64,000 nucleotides of DNA, from positions 7,316,001 through 7,380,000 of the forward strand of contig CM037835.1 in NCBI GenBank assembly GCA_021234535.1, in the 5' to 3' direction. This document shows, one piece after another, positions 1-36,300 of this stretch. This stretch comes from Stichopus chloronotus (Eukaryota > Echinodermata > Holothuroidea > Aspidochirotida > Stichopodidae). The notes below the pieces were generated by a model. That model saw only the letters and a list, made by a program, of their open reading frames with translations. It was not told the DNA's origin and searched no databases. The position numbers and the translations under genes are program-made. Numbering within the stretch: position 1 is the stretch's first letter; every line of letters begins with the position of its first letter.

Positions 1-116
1 AGATATGCTTCTCTGTTATGAGATTTCTCAAACTTTATACTGTAGAATTTGTGATAGTGATCTTGATACTTTGAGAACTTAATTTCCCAACTGTTGTAAA
101 TTTGCATTCTTTTCAG

Positions 117-22873
<22,757 letters not shown>

Positions 22874-25800
22874 TTCTTCAAGATGGGGGGGGGGGTTGTG
22901 GGAGGATGCAAATGCAGCATCTCCACAGCTGATATATAGCCCTACCCGACAGGTGGAAGCACCCTCAGTGAATTTTACATCATTTGACATATCAGAGCTA
23001 GAATAGACGATGGTGGAACACCCGTGACTGAAGAAGAAGAAGAATCAACCGCTGTCTAGACTAGCAACACTAATTAACGCACTGATTCTTCTTCAGGTAT
23101 CGTCAAATGTCTGATGGATATTTCTCTGTCAATGCTCAGGGTGGACCAACGTTTGGTCAGGACCTTTCTGAGAAGTCATGGAATGTGTTAACATTCATTT
23201 GTACAACATTTCAGTCCCCTCTACAGGTAGAGGTAGATGTTGAGTCTTGGTGATCTTTAAAAGTAATGTTAATACAAAGAGTTAGTCCGAAAAATAATGT
23301 TTCTTCTTTTTTTTTTCTAATAACTTAATACTGCCATGCAAAATGTAACAAAACCAAAGATAATCAAAGGAATGAACTGTATGTCAAATCCTTTCTCCAA
23401 AAAGCTTTCATCATTTTCATCTTATTTGGTCTGCATCCCCACCTTCATTCCAGGTTTTGTCTGCAGCATGGTGCTCCCTCCATTTTACACTCCTTTAATT
23501 TTACCAATTAGGTGGATAGACATTTCATACAATAAACATGCAATGATCATAAAATAGACATGCAATGAACATACAATAAACATGCAACGAATAGCAATAA
23601 ACATACAATAGTCATACAATAAACATGCAATAATCATTCAGTAGACATCTGATAATGATACAATAAACATGTAATGAACATACAATAATCATACAATAAA
23701 CATACAGTATCCATACATTAAACATGAATGCAATAATAATACAATAAACATACAATAATCATACAATATCCATCCATGATATAATAAATGTGATACAATA
23801 AACATACAATATATTTGGTATTAAGATGAAGATGAGTCAAACTAGATCCCTGCAGTCCATGCTAACTCATTAAATTCTATAGCTTCATTGAAACATGTTT
23901 TAGCAGGAATATTGAGAACTCTGTAAATAAATAACATACACTTTTTTCATTAATGACACAGAAACCTGTTATCCTGCAAAGTGAGTTTAATAAATTCCTA
24001 ATTATCCTTTGTCACCCTTAATGAAAATACATTTTGACCTTAGCTCAGTCAAATGTGATGACGCAAAGGTTGGTTTCTCTCAGGTCATCTTTTAGTTCTA
24101 ACTAGAACTTTTCCCTTGTTACAAAATTATTGAAAATATAAATGTTTTTAAGTCCTAATTTTTGTATTTTTCCATATTTATCTACAGATTTGTGGTTAAT
24201 ACTCATTCAACAGTTTGTTTCAGTTATTCTCCTTGCCACTTGAAAACCTTGAAATTGTCACACCTTGCTGTAAGATAAATGCAAAAATAATCAAAATACG
24301 TGTGATCATTGGCCAAGGAAGATGTACAGATGCCAACACTATTGTGTGAGATGTCCCAAAAGTGATTTTGATATCTATGAGCAATATAACTAATTGTCTC
24401 TGGATGACTACTGCACATTTGTGTGCCATGCTAGTAGACTGACTGAAAACACTGTCGAAAAGCAATAGTGCTCTTCCCCCTCTCCTGTCCACCCCCTCCC
24501 CCTACCATGTTTCATACTACCACCTTAAAGTCCCATCAAAGTAAAGCAAGGTTCTGTTGATGTGTAGAACCTGATATGTGAGGTGAGAAGAAAATACAAA
24601 AAGCCTGGTTTCATTATAGCATAAAGATATAAGCTAGTATAATTTCATTTTGAAATTCATGAATATGTTTTCCTGCAAGTATTGAAAATGGAATGTTTCA
24701 GTGTACGTAAAAGACTTATTGTATTTTGTTACTGCTGAAAAGCAGTTCATTGTGTAATATTAGATAAGTCACTCACTAGTTCCATTATTATTAGTAACTG
24801 GAATCTAGTCAAGTAAGTAATTTATATGTTATACCCAAAGGAGAAACTCACTTCAAATGTGAAGTACCAGTCATCCAGTTAATGGCAATGACTAGAGAAG
24901 AATTGTGCAGTAGCAACGCTCAAAGGTGAGACATAAATCACCAAATATATTGAGTATCCACCATCTAAGGAGAGACATAATTCGTTGAATTATGTGCATT
25001 ATTTAGTCACCATAGAGGGGCATAATTTGCTTCTACACCCACTCGTGAAATATAGTAAGGAGACAATGTTGTCAACTTTCAAGCCCTGCAAGATTCCTTG
25101 GGTCAGGACAACAGTTATAAACCTCTTTAACCCCCCCCCCCCCATATCACTGCACCACCAGTTTTTCACTCCCCCCACAAAAAAAAAAGACTTGGATATG
25201 CCAGTGGTGTCAAGAATGTTTATATTCAAGAATGAAACTTTGCTTGCTACAAATGTGAGGTCTTCATACCCAAAGGTAAGACTTCATGCATTATTAAATA
25301 TCTGCTTGTGTACGCCTTTAAATTTTGTTTACATTTTTGCAGCACATAGTGTTTTTATTCTTTTTTAATAGACACAGTAGAGATAAGAGTTGACTGTAGA
25401 TGTAGATGCCTCATAGTCAAGTGCTGGAATCTGTGAGGTCCAAGAAATTGTGAACAATTGTGATGTTGGTTTACTCGCAAGGAAATAAAAAACCTTCGAA
25501 GGTTCATGCAACTTTTACCTGTTGGTTCTGTTGTGATTTGTGTCCTACTTCTTTTTGCGTTGCTCATACGTTGAAAGTTCCAAATGAAACATGAAACTGA
25601 AAAAAAAAAAGTCATTGGGTTTATTAACATTCCAAATAATTCATTTTGACAAACAGTATTAAGGTGTATGAAAGTAATATACTGAGGTGATAAGGATGGT
25701 CATTGTTTTTTAAGTGGAGGCGTCGAATTGCATGCACGGTGTGTGTACGTACCACACCGCTGTCTGTATTTGCACTAAAAATGTGTTTCCATGCCGAAGG

Positions 25801-28800
25801 TAATGGGGAAACCCTCTTCTGAGAAAACTTGAATCCGCCCATGAAAAATAGTTTCTTGAAGCACAGAAACTCAAACATTTATTTCTGAAAAAAAAAACGG
25901 AAACTTCGGAATATATTGACCATGGCGCTAATGGGCTTTGTGGTATAGATGGATTTCCTGATCAAGCCTCAAACTTTAACTTCAGATATGTCCCTATATT
26001 ATATTTTACTCGCGCAAGTCTTTTCTCATGAAAATGATGGCAGCAGACAAATATCTTGCTACATTTACCTCCTTGTGAACCAAACACCCTGACCAGACGG
26101 TAAAATCCCATCGGACCCTATTTTTTCTCTTCTGTTTCAGCCTCTAATTCACCACCATTTGAATGGCTTTCGTCTTTACTTTCACACGGATCTAATTAAG
26201 GAAAAGGGTACCCTTCCCTACCAATCTTCACCATAACTGCTCAACAAATTCTTTCATCAATCACCCCCCCCCCTCCTGTAGTCAGACTAAACAATGGGTA
26301 GGGGGTAGGAGGGGGTCACCAGTCTTGGGATTTCTCTGACCTGGTGAGGGGCCTTTGAACTTTTCTTGTCTTTTTAAGAATTCTAGATAGTGCCAGGATT
26401 CCCATCTTTTCTTCCTGTAGTTGTATTCCTAAAAAGCAGTACCTTTTTACCCCGTCCCCTATCTCTGTGACGACGTGCCTGCATATGGCCACCTTCCTTC
26501 TACACTACCCTTCTACAGGTATTACTTGGAGTGATGTATAAACAGTTTCGTAACAGGTTTCTGTTTAAACGTTTTCATTGCGTTGAGCGACACAAAAGTG
26601 ATGAAAAGACCAATGACCGTTAAGCTCTTCCGTAGAAAAATCAAAGTAATTTGTATTGCATATTTTTCCTGACAGAATCAATATAAATGCAGTCACTTAG
26701 AAAATTAAAGTAAATTATGATCATTTCAGTGCACGTTTTTTGTAGTTTATCTCGTTCGTCCAGTTTCAAGAAGAAATAAGACTCATCATTATGCGCATAT
26801 ATACAACGTTAGGCAAATTTTGACTTACTGTACTACAACATAACATTAGGTTCACATAGTAAGAAAAAGGGACGGAAAAATGTTCTTGCGCACCCGGTTG
26901 TGCAGGTACTGATTATTACGGGAGCTGATACACGCCATTTACATCAAATAGTTTGTGCTACTTGTAGGAGAAGAAACGGATGTAGGAAATAAGTGCCCTT
27001 TACTAATTATTACAATTAATAGTTCCTATCAAACTGGGTGTAGTCAGGATTTACAACAATTGATTCTTGCAGTGAAGTGGTCATATCACTTCCGAAAAGG
27101 AGACGGGTGGAGGTGGGTGCCTGAACATTGTTCATACTCTAGAAAACACCATGATAGTTTCTTATACTCATCAACTTTACCTGTCATTGTTGCTTGATAA
27201 CACATGGCGGGAGCACATGCGGGGGAAGGGGGAGGGGGTGAATATGATTGTCATTCAATTGGCTTTTGTCTCGTGTTTATTGATGGATGAGACAAGTGCA
27301 AATTACATTCAAATGTTGCCCTTAAACCGTTCAGCTTACATCACCTTTCTTTCCTGTGCCCATATTAAACACTGTGTTTGTGTAATGTCGTTTACAAGGG
27401 GGTCGCCTCAGAAGGTCTACATTCGAAAGGTACTTGCGAAATACATATGCGTTGACTTTCTGCACTTTCTGTCTCCAAAGGGGAAGTGTAAGTACATATA
27501 TATTTAACAGATTTGTGGTAAAAATGATATGCCAATGACAAATTCTGTTAGAACGTGCCCCCCAGTAAAGAGAAAGAAACAGTTAATTTTTGAATTTTTC
27601 TCATGTTGATGCCGGCAAGATAATATCCATGAGTATGCCTTGATGCCTTTCCCTATTTTTCCCAATGGAAGGTATAACAAATACCTTTTTCTAGTATATG
27701 AAATTATTAATATTGCCTACTTGACACTGTGATTTTACTTTATTGGCTTCCATGTTTTTTCTTTGAGTACCTGGCCAATACTTTGGTGGCTTATCATGTA
27801 CGCACAACGACGCCTAAAATTTTTTTTTTTGAGGAGAGGGGGGGGGACAGAGATTGTTTGTCGGAATTATGTTTACTACTAATTAGCGAAATTACTATCT
27901 AAGCAGGGCGCCACCACTGGTTGGCGGGGAGCATACAAGAAAATTTTGTCATACAAAATTCCCAGATGACAGGAAATGGCACTTCAGTGTACTGGGGGGT
28001 GACACTTGCAGTGTAATGAAGCAAGCATCTCCCCCAACCGAGTCCATCCCCCATTATGACGGCCCTGGTTACAACTTGCCCACTGTGGCAAGAACAAAAC
28101 TAAGAAAAGAAAGATCAGCAAGAAAAAATTCACAGAACAGTATTATTGATTGAAGGCTAAACATCTCGAAGACGAAATGTATTTCTTTATAAGCTGCACA
28201 AACTATTTGCAATACAATCTCAAAGGTTGACTGACTTGACTGCAAAAACTGTAGTAGCATAAAACTTGCTGGATGGTCAAAAATTTCTTCCTTGAGATTG
28301 TTTGTTTACAGATTTCCAGACAACTGAGAATAGGCACACGAGCAGGTGGAGGGTATGCTGGACAACAATGCCCCTCATGATCATGGCATTAGAAGTTATG
28401 TACTGCATGATCTTCATCAAACATGACCTGATTAAGCACTTAAGGATATTTATAGCCAATAGAGAGGATTTTTTTTTTCTTTTTCAACAAATACGAAGCA
28501 AATGGTCTTCGCTGAGCATTATATACAAATGAATAATTCAGTTTATACAAATACAAAAAATTCTTCAACTCTCAATGGTACAAATGTCTAAAACAACAGG
28601 ACCAATAATAGTTATTCATCCACCCAGATTGCCGAGAAGTGGTAAGCTCATACGTTGCAATGAGTGGGATGAATGGTAAATAGATATGGACATGGTAAGA
28701 ATACATGGTCTATTTTGCAATGCTAATGGCAATATTTAAGAACAATAAGGTCAACAGACTTTCAGCACTGACCAGGGTCTCTTCTCTATAGGCCATTGGT

Positions 28801-30254
28801 ATTACTTACAGTTCCAATTTATTTGAAGTTAAAAACAGAAGGAAAGACATGATTTACATAAATTGTCAACAACCATTGTTTCAATGATTATTGACTGACT
28901 TATGATAATAAATAATATAACTAAATTCAATTAACTTGACCAGTCCAAGGCTGAGCAAGACACAGAGAGCAGAATTAAAGCTAATAAAGATCTGTTTGAG
29001 CTTTCACAGGATTGGACGGATAATTAGTACTGTACAGCTTAGCCCAATAAAAGAGTTAAAATAAAATCTGGTAAGATTACTTTAAGTGTGAAGACAATTT
29101 TTCACAAGTTTTGTTTAAGCCACTGTGGAATCAGTGTCAATAAAGTTGAGTGCATCACAGGATGGAAAATATAGGACCTTATTTGATAAGGAAGACTTTT
29201 GTTCATGCAACTGTGAAGACATTGGATTGGAATGATATGATGAAATACAAGACAAAAGTCAGCAGTGCAGATACATATTTTGTGACATCACTCGAATTGC
29301 TTTCGCACACACTGAACAGTTCACTGTAAAAGCACAAAATAAATATAAAATATACTGCAATGGTATTATGTTGTGCATATTACTATCCAAATGCAAACAG
29401 TGGCAGTTATGTAACAAAAAATGAAGAAAAAAAGACAGAATGGAACCATGATTTTAAGACAGATGCCCCTCAGTATATCTATAAACTGAATTATGTCATG
29501 TGACTGATGAAAATATCTGTATCTGCATCTTCTGTTCCTCGTGTCAATAAGCCCCATCTCACAACATTTCACATCATGTACCATGTTTTATAATTTGTGC
29601 TTTCTGATAACATATTATATTACATCTAAATATATAAATAGCACAAAATGACATCACACACCTGAAAATATTATGAGCCAATAAAGATACTCAACTCTAC
29701 AAAAATAAATAATTAGCTGAACATTATTGTTTCAACAGTTATAAGCAAGCCTCATGGAATGTTTCATAAATAGAAATAAAACCTCACTGAATCCTTCCAA
29801 AGCAAATCACTGTATTGTAACAATATTTTTACAAACCGTTCTTAAGAAGAAAAATTAGCCTATCCTTGCACACTTTATTTCAAAATACATAGTACAAAAG
29901 CACCCAAATTTTCAGGTTCATACAGCAGTAGCGTTAGATTTTGCTAATTCGCATGTACAAGATTGTCAATATGTCTTTGAACGTCACAGATTCTATAAAT
30001 TATTACAAACAATAATAAAACAAAAACCAAGAGCAAAAGTTTCCCTTCCTTTAAGGAGTGTACTTCTGTAATTTTATAAACCGTTACACTGGGTTGTAAA
30101 CATAGAGAGAAATTATGGAAGACAGACAGCTTGTAGAACGAGAAACTTGAACTTTTAAAAAGACAATAAGAGCACCAACAAAAAGACGCACACAACAACA
30201 TTACCTCGAGGCAAGACGTATGTTTAATGAATAAAGCATAAGCTGACAGAATAT
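22874..30254. other. Convergent intergenic region between TEX9 and the motif-repeat gene
   Basis: About 7.4 kb with TEX9 ending on the left (plus strand) and the 20-exon gene ending on the right (minus strand); both 3' UTRs probably fall here. It holds an AATAAA-rich tandem array (23531-23802), poly-C and poly-A runs near 25130-25190, and short poly-G tracts. ORFs up to 127 codons (for example 24985-25368) have no recognisable domain or splice-supported continuation. No RNA gene seen. Confidence 0.55.
23531..23802 (+). repeat. Tandem array rich in AATAAA
   Basis: Degenerate ~11-13-bp units around ACATACAATAAAC, interspersed with CAATAATCAT. I count nine AATAAA hexamers on the plus strand between 23531 and 23802. 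The array begins 658 bp after the TEX9 stop, so it may supply polyadenylation signals for TEX9. Confidence 0.75.
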
Positions 30255-30260
30255 TTTATT
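30255..30260 (-). terminator. Candidate polyadenylation signal of the motif-repeat gene
   Basis: AATAAA on the minus strand, 104 nt after the TAA at 30364-30366. A second copy is at 29874-29879. Which is used cannot be told from sequence. Confidence 0.45.
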
Positions 30261-30363
30261 GATATAAATAAGACTTACAGTACAACACAAAACACATGCT
30301 GTCAGACAAAATGATTTCTGTTAATGTTCTGGTGGACGATTACAAAACCTATGGAATCCAACT

Positions 30364-33300
30364 TTAGATGAGAGCCCAGGGAGCCTGTACTTGGTAAGAC
30401 TGCTGAAAAATGAAAACAAAAACAGAATACCTTTTAGTTATATATTATCTTTGGATCTAATAACGTTCACACTTTCTTGCTTTTCTTTTATTGAATCAGT
30501 TCACAATGATCAGATGTTCTTGGAGTAAAAGATAGACATTTAAAGACAGCTTGCTCACACACAAATTTAACTGAGGATGAGTACTTTAATCGTTACCTAG
30601 CTGCACAGCAATAACTTTCAAAACTGTTGAAAAAGCAATAAAACATTATTGCATCTTCCTTGTGAGTGTGTACACAAGCCATCTGCTCTGCAGCAAATCA
30701 CTAAACTAAAAGATTGCAGAGTGAAGAGCACAACATCAAAGCAGATATGAACGAGTACCTTTAACAACATTCTCATATTGTCTGTTATGACATGGATTAC
30801 ATTAATAACATTCTCTATGAAATAGCTCATATCAATGAAAGCTCAATAAAGGCCATGAACTTCAATACAAATGAAGTCTATACATGTAATTTCAACATTA
30901 TCCTGCAATCTCCCATACAAGGAACTTCTGATAAAATGAGTGCGATCTCAGCAAATGACAAGTTTTCATGACCCACAACTGAGTTCCTCAGAATGGTGTA
31001 CTTACTGTTGCAGCTGACCCATTTGCCACTGGTTCAAATCTCTTCTCCACCGTCTTTGTTCTCACCCACCGCTTCTGGACGGTTGGAGCAACATGGGGTT
31101 GATTCCATGGTGGTTGGTCCCTATGACCCTCCTAAAGAGACAATGGAACATACACACATGAAACCAATATGGGATGGAGTAAATTAAATTCAAAGGTAAG
31201 TCTGATATCTTATCTACTCAAACCCTTTCAAACATAGTTCAACAAATTCTAAAATCCTGAACACGCAGGCACAAGAACGGATTTAGAACTTTTAACCAGA
31301 TGATGCATCATGGAAGCAGTCATTTCTATCAAAAATGTTTACTTTGACATTGTCAAAGCAGCATCTGTAGAAATGTATTTTCGTTTGTGTGCTACATCGC
31401 AAACTAATGGCAATATGTGCATTGCGTTGACTGGTTAGCAACATTATTTTGGTATTTTGCCAGACCTATCACAGTCTGGTTTATATTAGGATGCAGTGAG
31501 TAGCTTTCACAATTGCTGTGCCAGTGATTGGTCTTACTAACATGTTCCTAGTACTATACTGCAAATGAATACGGCTTTGGGGTATGAATTTTCCACCCAC
31601 TCTTTTGCGGTGCTGACACTTTCACTACGAGTCCCTTAATACTATTCAAGTCAAACTAACACTAATTTGGATGCAACCACCAGTCTATGAATAGAGAGAT
31701 TTACAGCTGCCAATGATGGAAAATAAAAACCAAAATGACTAAGATCTGGATGATATTCGAGCATTATTTTCATATTAAAATGGAAGGGAGAGGGGAAGCG
31801 GGGGGGGGACCTGTGAGTGCATGAAGAGGAAGGTATTTAATTGACTTTCAGGTTAAATGACTCTATGAGATGATGACATACCTGGGCATGACTCTCCATA
31901 TCAAGGTTTAATCTTCTTGTGTCTGTTTTTGGTGCTCCTGCTCCAGGTTTGTTCCAGAAGGTATCAAATGTTTCGTGATGCTGAGAGGGGGACGTATAAA
32001 ACGTGACATGAGAGGTCTCTGATTACCTTACGAAAGTCAGGATATCCAACTAAAAATCACAATATCATAAAATAAAAAACTCATGGTGATTTTCTTTCAG
32101 ACTAAAGATCACACCATGTAAGTAGCTGCATGCATCCTCCGCACTCGTACAAAAGGCTCAAAATCGAACACCAGCATTTACTGATTTGTCAATATTTGTA
32201 ATCCCTATATTGAACTCAATTTGGGAAACAAATTTCAAGAGTTCATCAGAAATGATTAGTGACATCAGTTGAGATATAGATGGTCTATGTTTTCACGGCA
32301 TATGAGGCAAGGGGGTGATTAAAACTTAGTGCACTCAAAACAAAGGCTTAACATAAGAAATTCGCAAAAGGAGAGTATGGCTGCATTAGATTACGATATG
32401 CTATTGTAATCTAACTAGTTGATCTTTAAAAAGCCAGACTACTGAGAAGAAAATTAAATTATGAGATGTGAGTGTTTCCAGTTCTTCATATTTGGTCTAC
32501 CAAAATTTTGAGAAAATAGCTTGTCAACTTCATATACAGTTGTAAAGTTAAGCAAAGCGCACAGCTCATCCAATAAATTGTTCTCACATGCACTGAAGAT
32601 GTTACAAAATAACATCACGACTGTAACAGTTAACAACATTTACAGAATCCATGCAGCACTAAAATACCAACACCTTCCAGAAGACATGCAACCCTACACT
32701 CATCTTCAAAGTACATGTTCACTACCCTTACAACACTTACAGTATATGTACAAGACTACACTACCAACACGTACAGGATACATATAGCACTACACTACTA
32801 ACAAATACACGATACATGCAGCACTGCACTTACAACACCTACAGAATATGTACAGCACTACATTACCAACAGCTGCAGAATACATACAGCACTAAATCAA
32901 CAATTGAATGGGAACAGAACAGAATGAGGACAGAGACATTTGGAATAATATCAATGTACCATATGTACCCCCAAAACACCATAACAACCACATTCCCCAT
33001 ATCACTACAGCCCCTCCGAAATAAGTGACGAAAGCACACAGTTACAAATAAAAAGCATTAGACACAAGCAGAACAACTAAAGAACATGGTTCAACGTGTT
33101 TTACTTACATCTCCTGCCACGATTCAACAAAATACGGAAACTCACAACACTGAAGTGGGACACTTTACATATAGCCAAGATCATCAAAGGGATTTAAAGT
33201 TAATATGATTTCCAACCTTCACAGATGTTGCTCTTGAGTTTTGCTTCTCCGCTTGGATGTTCTGGTGCCTTTCGGCAGCTTGTCGTTCCAGGTCGCTGCG

Positions 33301-36300
33301 AAGGCCGTGTGTGCCTGGCATCAACTTTGGTCTACGGATATCCATTTGCTGCAACGATTTACAAACCAATATTCAATGTTACAATGTGAGGATTTTATCA
33401 CATTAGTGAACAGAATGAATTTGCATGAGACGTGTGTGTGGATGTTACACTGTTCATATAGATCATTCCGGCAGAGTCAGTAATTCTACAATTTATTCTT
33501 TGAAGCAACCTTGTAACAACCCCAACAAGCACTGTAATATGTAGCAAATGTATGTTGGTATCACTCAATCAGAATTACCTTGCCATCTATCTGATAGCGA
33601 CTACTAAAAAACAACTCCTATATGACAAAAATGCCTTCCATAGCACATCTGAAAGTTCATTTTTCCATGAAATCAAACTACTTGTTAGAGTATAACACTT
33701 ACCAACTTATCAGCTTCCCTACTGCTGGTGTAATTTGAACATTACTACATAACTGACTGACCCAGAGCTATTTTGCAATTCAATGCCAGTCTACTTTTAT
33801 GGCTTACAGAAAACCCCTGAATTTGGCCATTGCTGTATTCTGTTAGAGGTGTGCAAGATTTGTTCTAAGATCTCCTACCTAGGATCAAATGCGTGAAGAT
33901 TGTCTATAGTGCCTTACGCCAATTCTTCCATGAGAACATCTTTGCATGTTCTCAAGCCTACCATTCTAATTACAGAGCACTTTGTATTGTAGACTGTGGG
34001 TGAAATGCAGCAGTCATAGACTGGGTGAGATCTACCAGTCCAGGAACTAGTTGAACCACACTTATTCAGACTTGAAGCATGTTAGCATGAGCATTTTGAA
34101 AGCAACAGACAGGGCCTTTGAAGTTTGCCCACTTTCACATCAACCTCCTTCCCACTTTAAGAAAAAAAAAATTTAAACTGGTAAACTAACATGTTGGGTA
34201 ACATCAGAGGTTCCCCTGTAATGTTCTGGCAATAAATTTCCTGTGGCTGGGTCCCTCTTGGGGTACCCAATCTCCTTGCTTCTTATCCATGATGCAACTT
34301 CATCTCCGGGCCTCTTAAGCTCTGCCTCTTCTTTGAACCTCAGCTGCCGCTGGTCCTTGATCTCACTCTCTGATTTGAACAAAAGACCAAACACGTACTG
34401 ATTACAGAGGATACTTGATGGACATCAAAGAAATATATTTTTGTCAAAATGTTCGAAGGAGATTTCTAAAAGTTGTCATAGTTTCTTGTAAAAAAACAAA
34501 CAAACCCCAGCATGTTGTTTTAATTTGGACTGAGAACAGTTTGGTTTGGGATGAAAGATTGATAATTACAAGAAGAAAAGGAACATTTCTTGTTTGATGC
34601 TTTTCTAGAAATAGTATGCACATGTCAATTTGTCTGTGGCAAGGCACAGGCATCACCTACAAATAAACTCATTATGTAAATTAAGACTGTAGAATATGAT
34701 TGCATCTGATTAAAAATACCGGACGATTGTTGAATTTCAAACTACAGTGATGCTGAGTATTGTGATCATGCTTTATATTCTCTACAATTAAGTAATATAA
34801 GCAAACTACATCACTGTATCAATCAACCTTTTCCCTAACTACTAAAATCTTTTGTCTTAAAGAGAAAGTTGCTGCCGTTATTTTTCATTGTTTGGTTGAT
34901 TGCTATTAAGCTCTGAGGTTTCTATGATCGGAGAGCAGAATCACATACTTCCTCCTTCATTGCAATCACTCCAAACTTCTAAGGCAAGAAATACAGCTCT
35001 AGACACCCCAGAATATCTAATAAATGACAACAATACTATTTACTGTAATCTGTAATCACCATGAAATTCGGTTATAACATATGAAAAAGGGGACAGGCTA
35101 TCTCCCTAATGACAGTAGTGAATACAAACTGTCATGAACACAGGACTTACTGAGAGTGGAAAGGTAGTCCTGTTTAGCCTTCACATCTGATGACTTCTGT
35201 GGCTCAATTCCCATTTTGTCCATGAATGCCTTCCCTCTGTTTGCTGCTACAATGTTGCCATTGTTGTCAGTCATGGGGGCACCATTTCCAGGCTTACCCC
35301 ATGGATTGAATGCAGAGGGGTCTGGGTTCCCCTGAGGTTCCTGGGCGAGTGCTTCTACAATGAAAAGGAACACATTCCACGATTTACTAACTTTCATCTC
35401 TAAACCAATACCTTCATCTAATTTATGACCAAAGAAAGTTCAGTTAGTCTTTCTTAACTTTCTTAGTCTCTGGTCTCAAAGTGCCAACCCTAACAGACAA
35501 TGTTTCAAATGACTGTAAACCACAGGCAGGCAAGCAGGCAGGCAGTCAGTAATATGTTCAAAGCAGGTTTGGCACAATTACAATGTTTCATAAAGACGTT
35601 TTCTACACTGTCAGAGATCTATGCATAGAGGACCTTACAGAACTTGCCAGTCTCAGTGCTATTCTTACTTTGTTCTATCAATATTTAGCGATGAAAAGAA
35701 CTTCAAATTTCTTCAAAACTTTTCCAAAAGTTAAAAAAAGCATCCAGAAAAAACCTATGAGGCTTTTGTCCCATGTGATATGCTGCATATGTGTGTCTAT
35801 CATCTAACATACTGAGGTTCATGTCTATCTAAGCAAAAGTTTTAAGAACCTACATCCACCATATCATGAAAATAGTAAATGGATTACACAAGACTTGAGC
35901 TATGTTAGTTTTAGAATAATGAGGGGTTTGTGCTGGCTTGGATAATGCAATGTGAGTACACAGCAGGCTTAGGCATGACAAAACTAGATTCTACAGAATA
36001 ACACAATCACTACACAGCAGGTTGTGACAGTTGAAAGGCACAATGTAATCTTTGAAATGTGTGCAGAAAAGGGAGAGAAAAGGATATTTCCACTTTTCCA
36101 TTAATCCACAAAGGAAGAACACCTTTATCAATAGGTATAGTGCACCTTTAAAATGAGAACAAGGAAAAGCTAAGGTTACGTCACTTCTAAGGCAACCACA
36201 CAATACCTGGCACATACTAATGATGAACAACACAAAATTTGATGGAGAGCGTTAATATGTGCAAAAGATGCAGGGATAAGGAGAGACTGAGAGACGAAGG

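Noticed and set aside
27778..27925. Possible hAT element ending CAGGGCGCCACCACTG near 27905-27920
   Set aside because: I could not find a matching left terminus or target duplication.
31030..31045. GGTTCAAATC resembling a tRNA T-loop B box
   Set aside because: It lies in a coding exon of the minus-strand gene, with no A box or cloverleaf around it.
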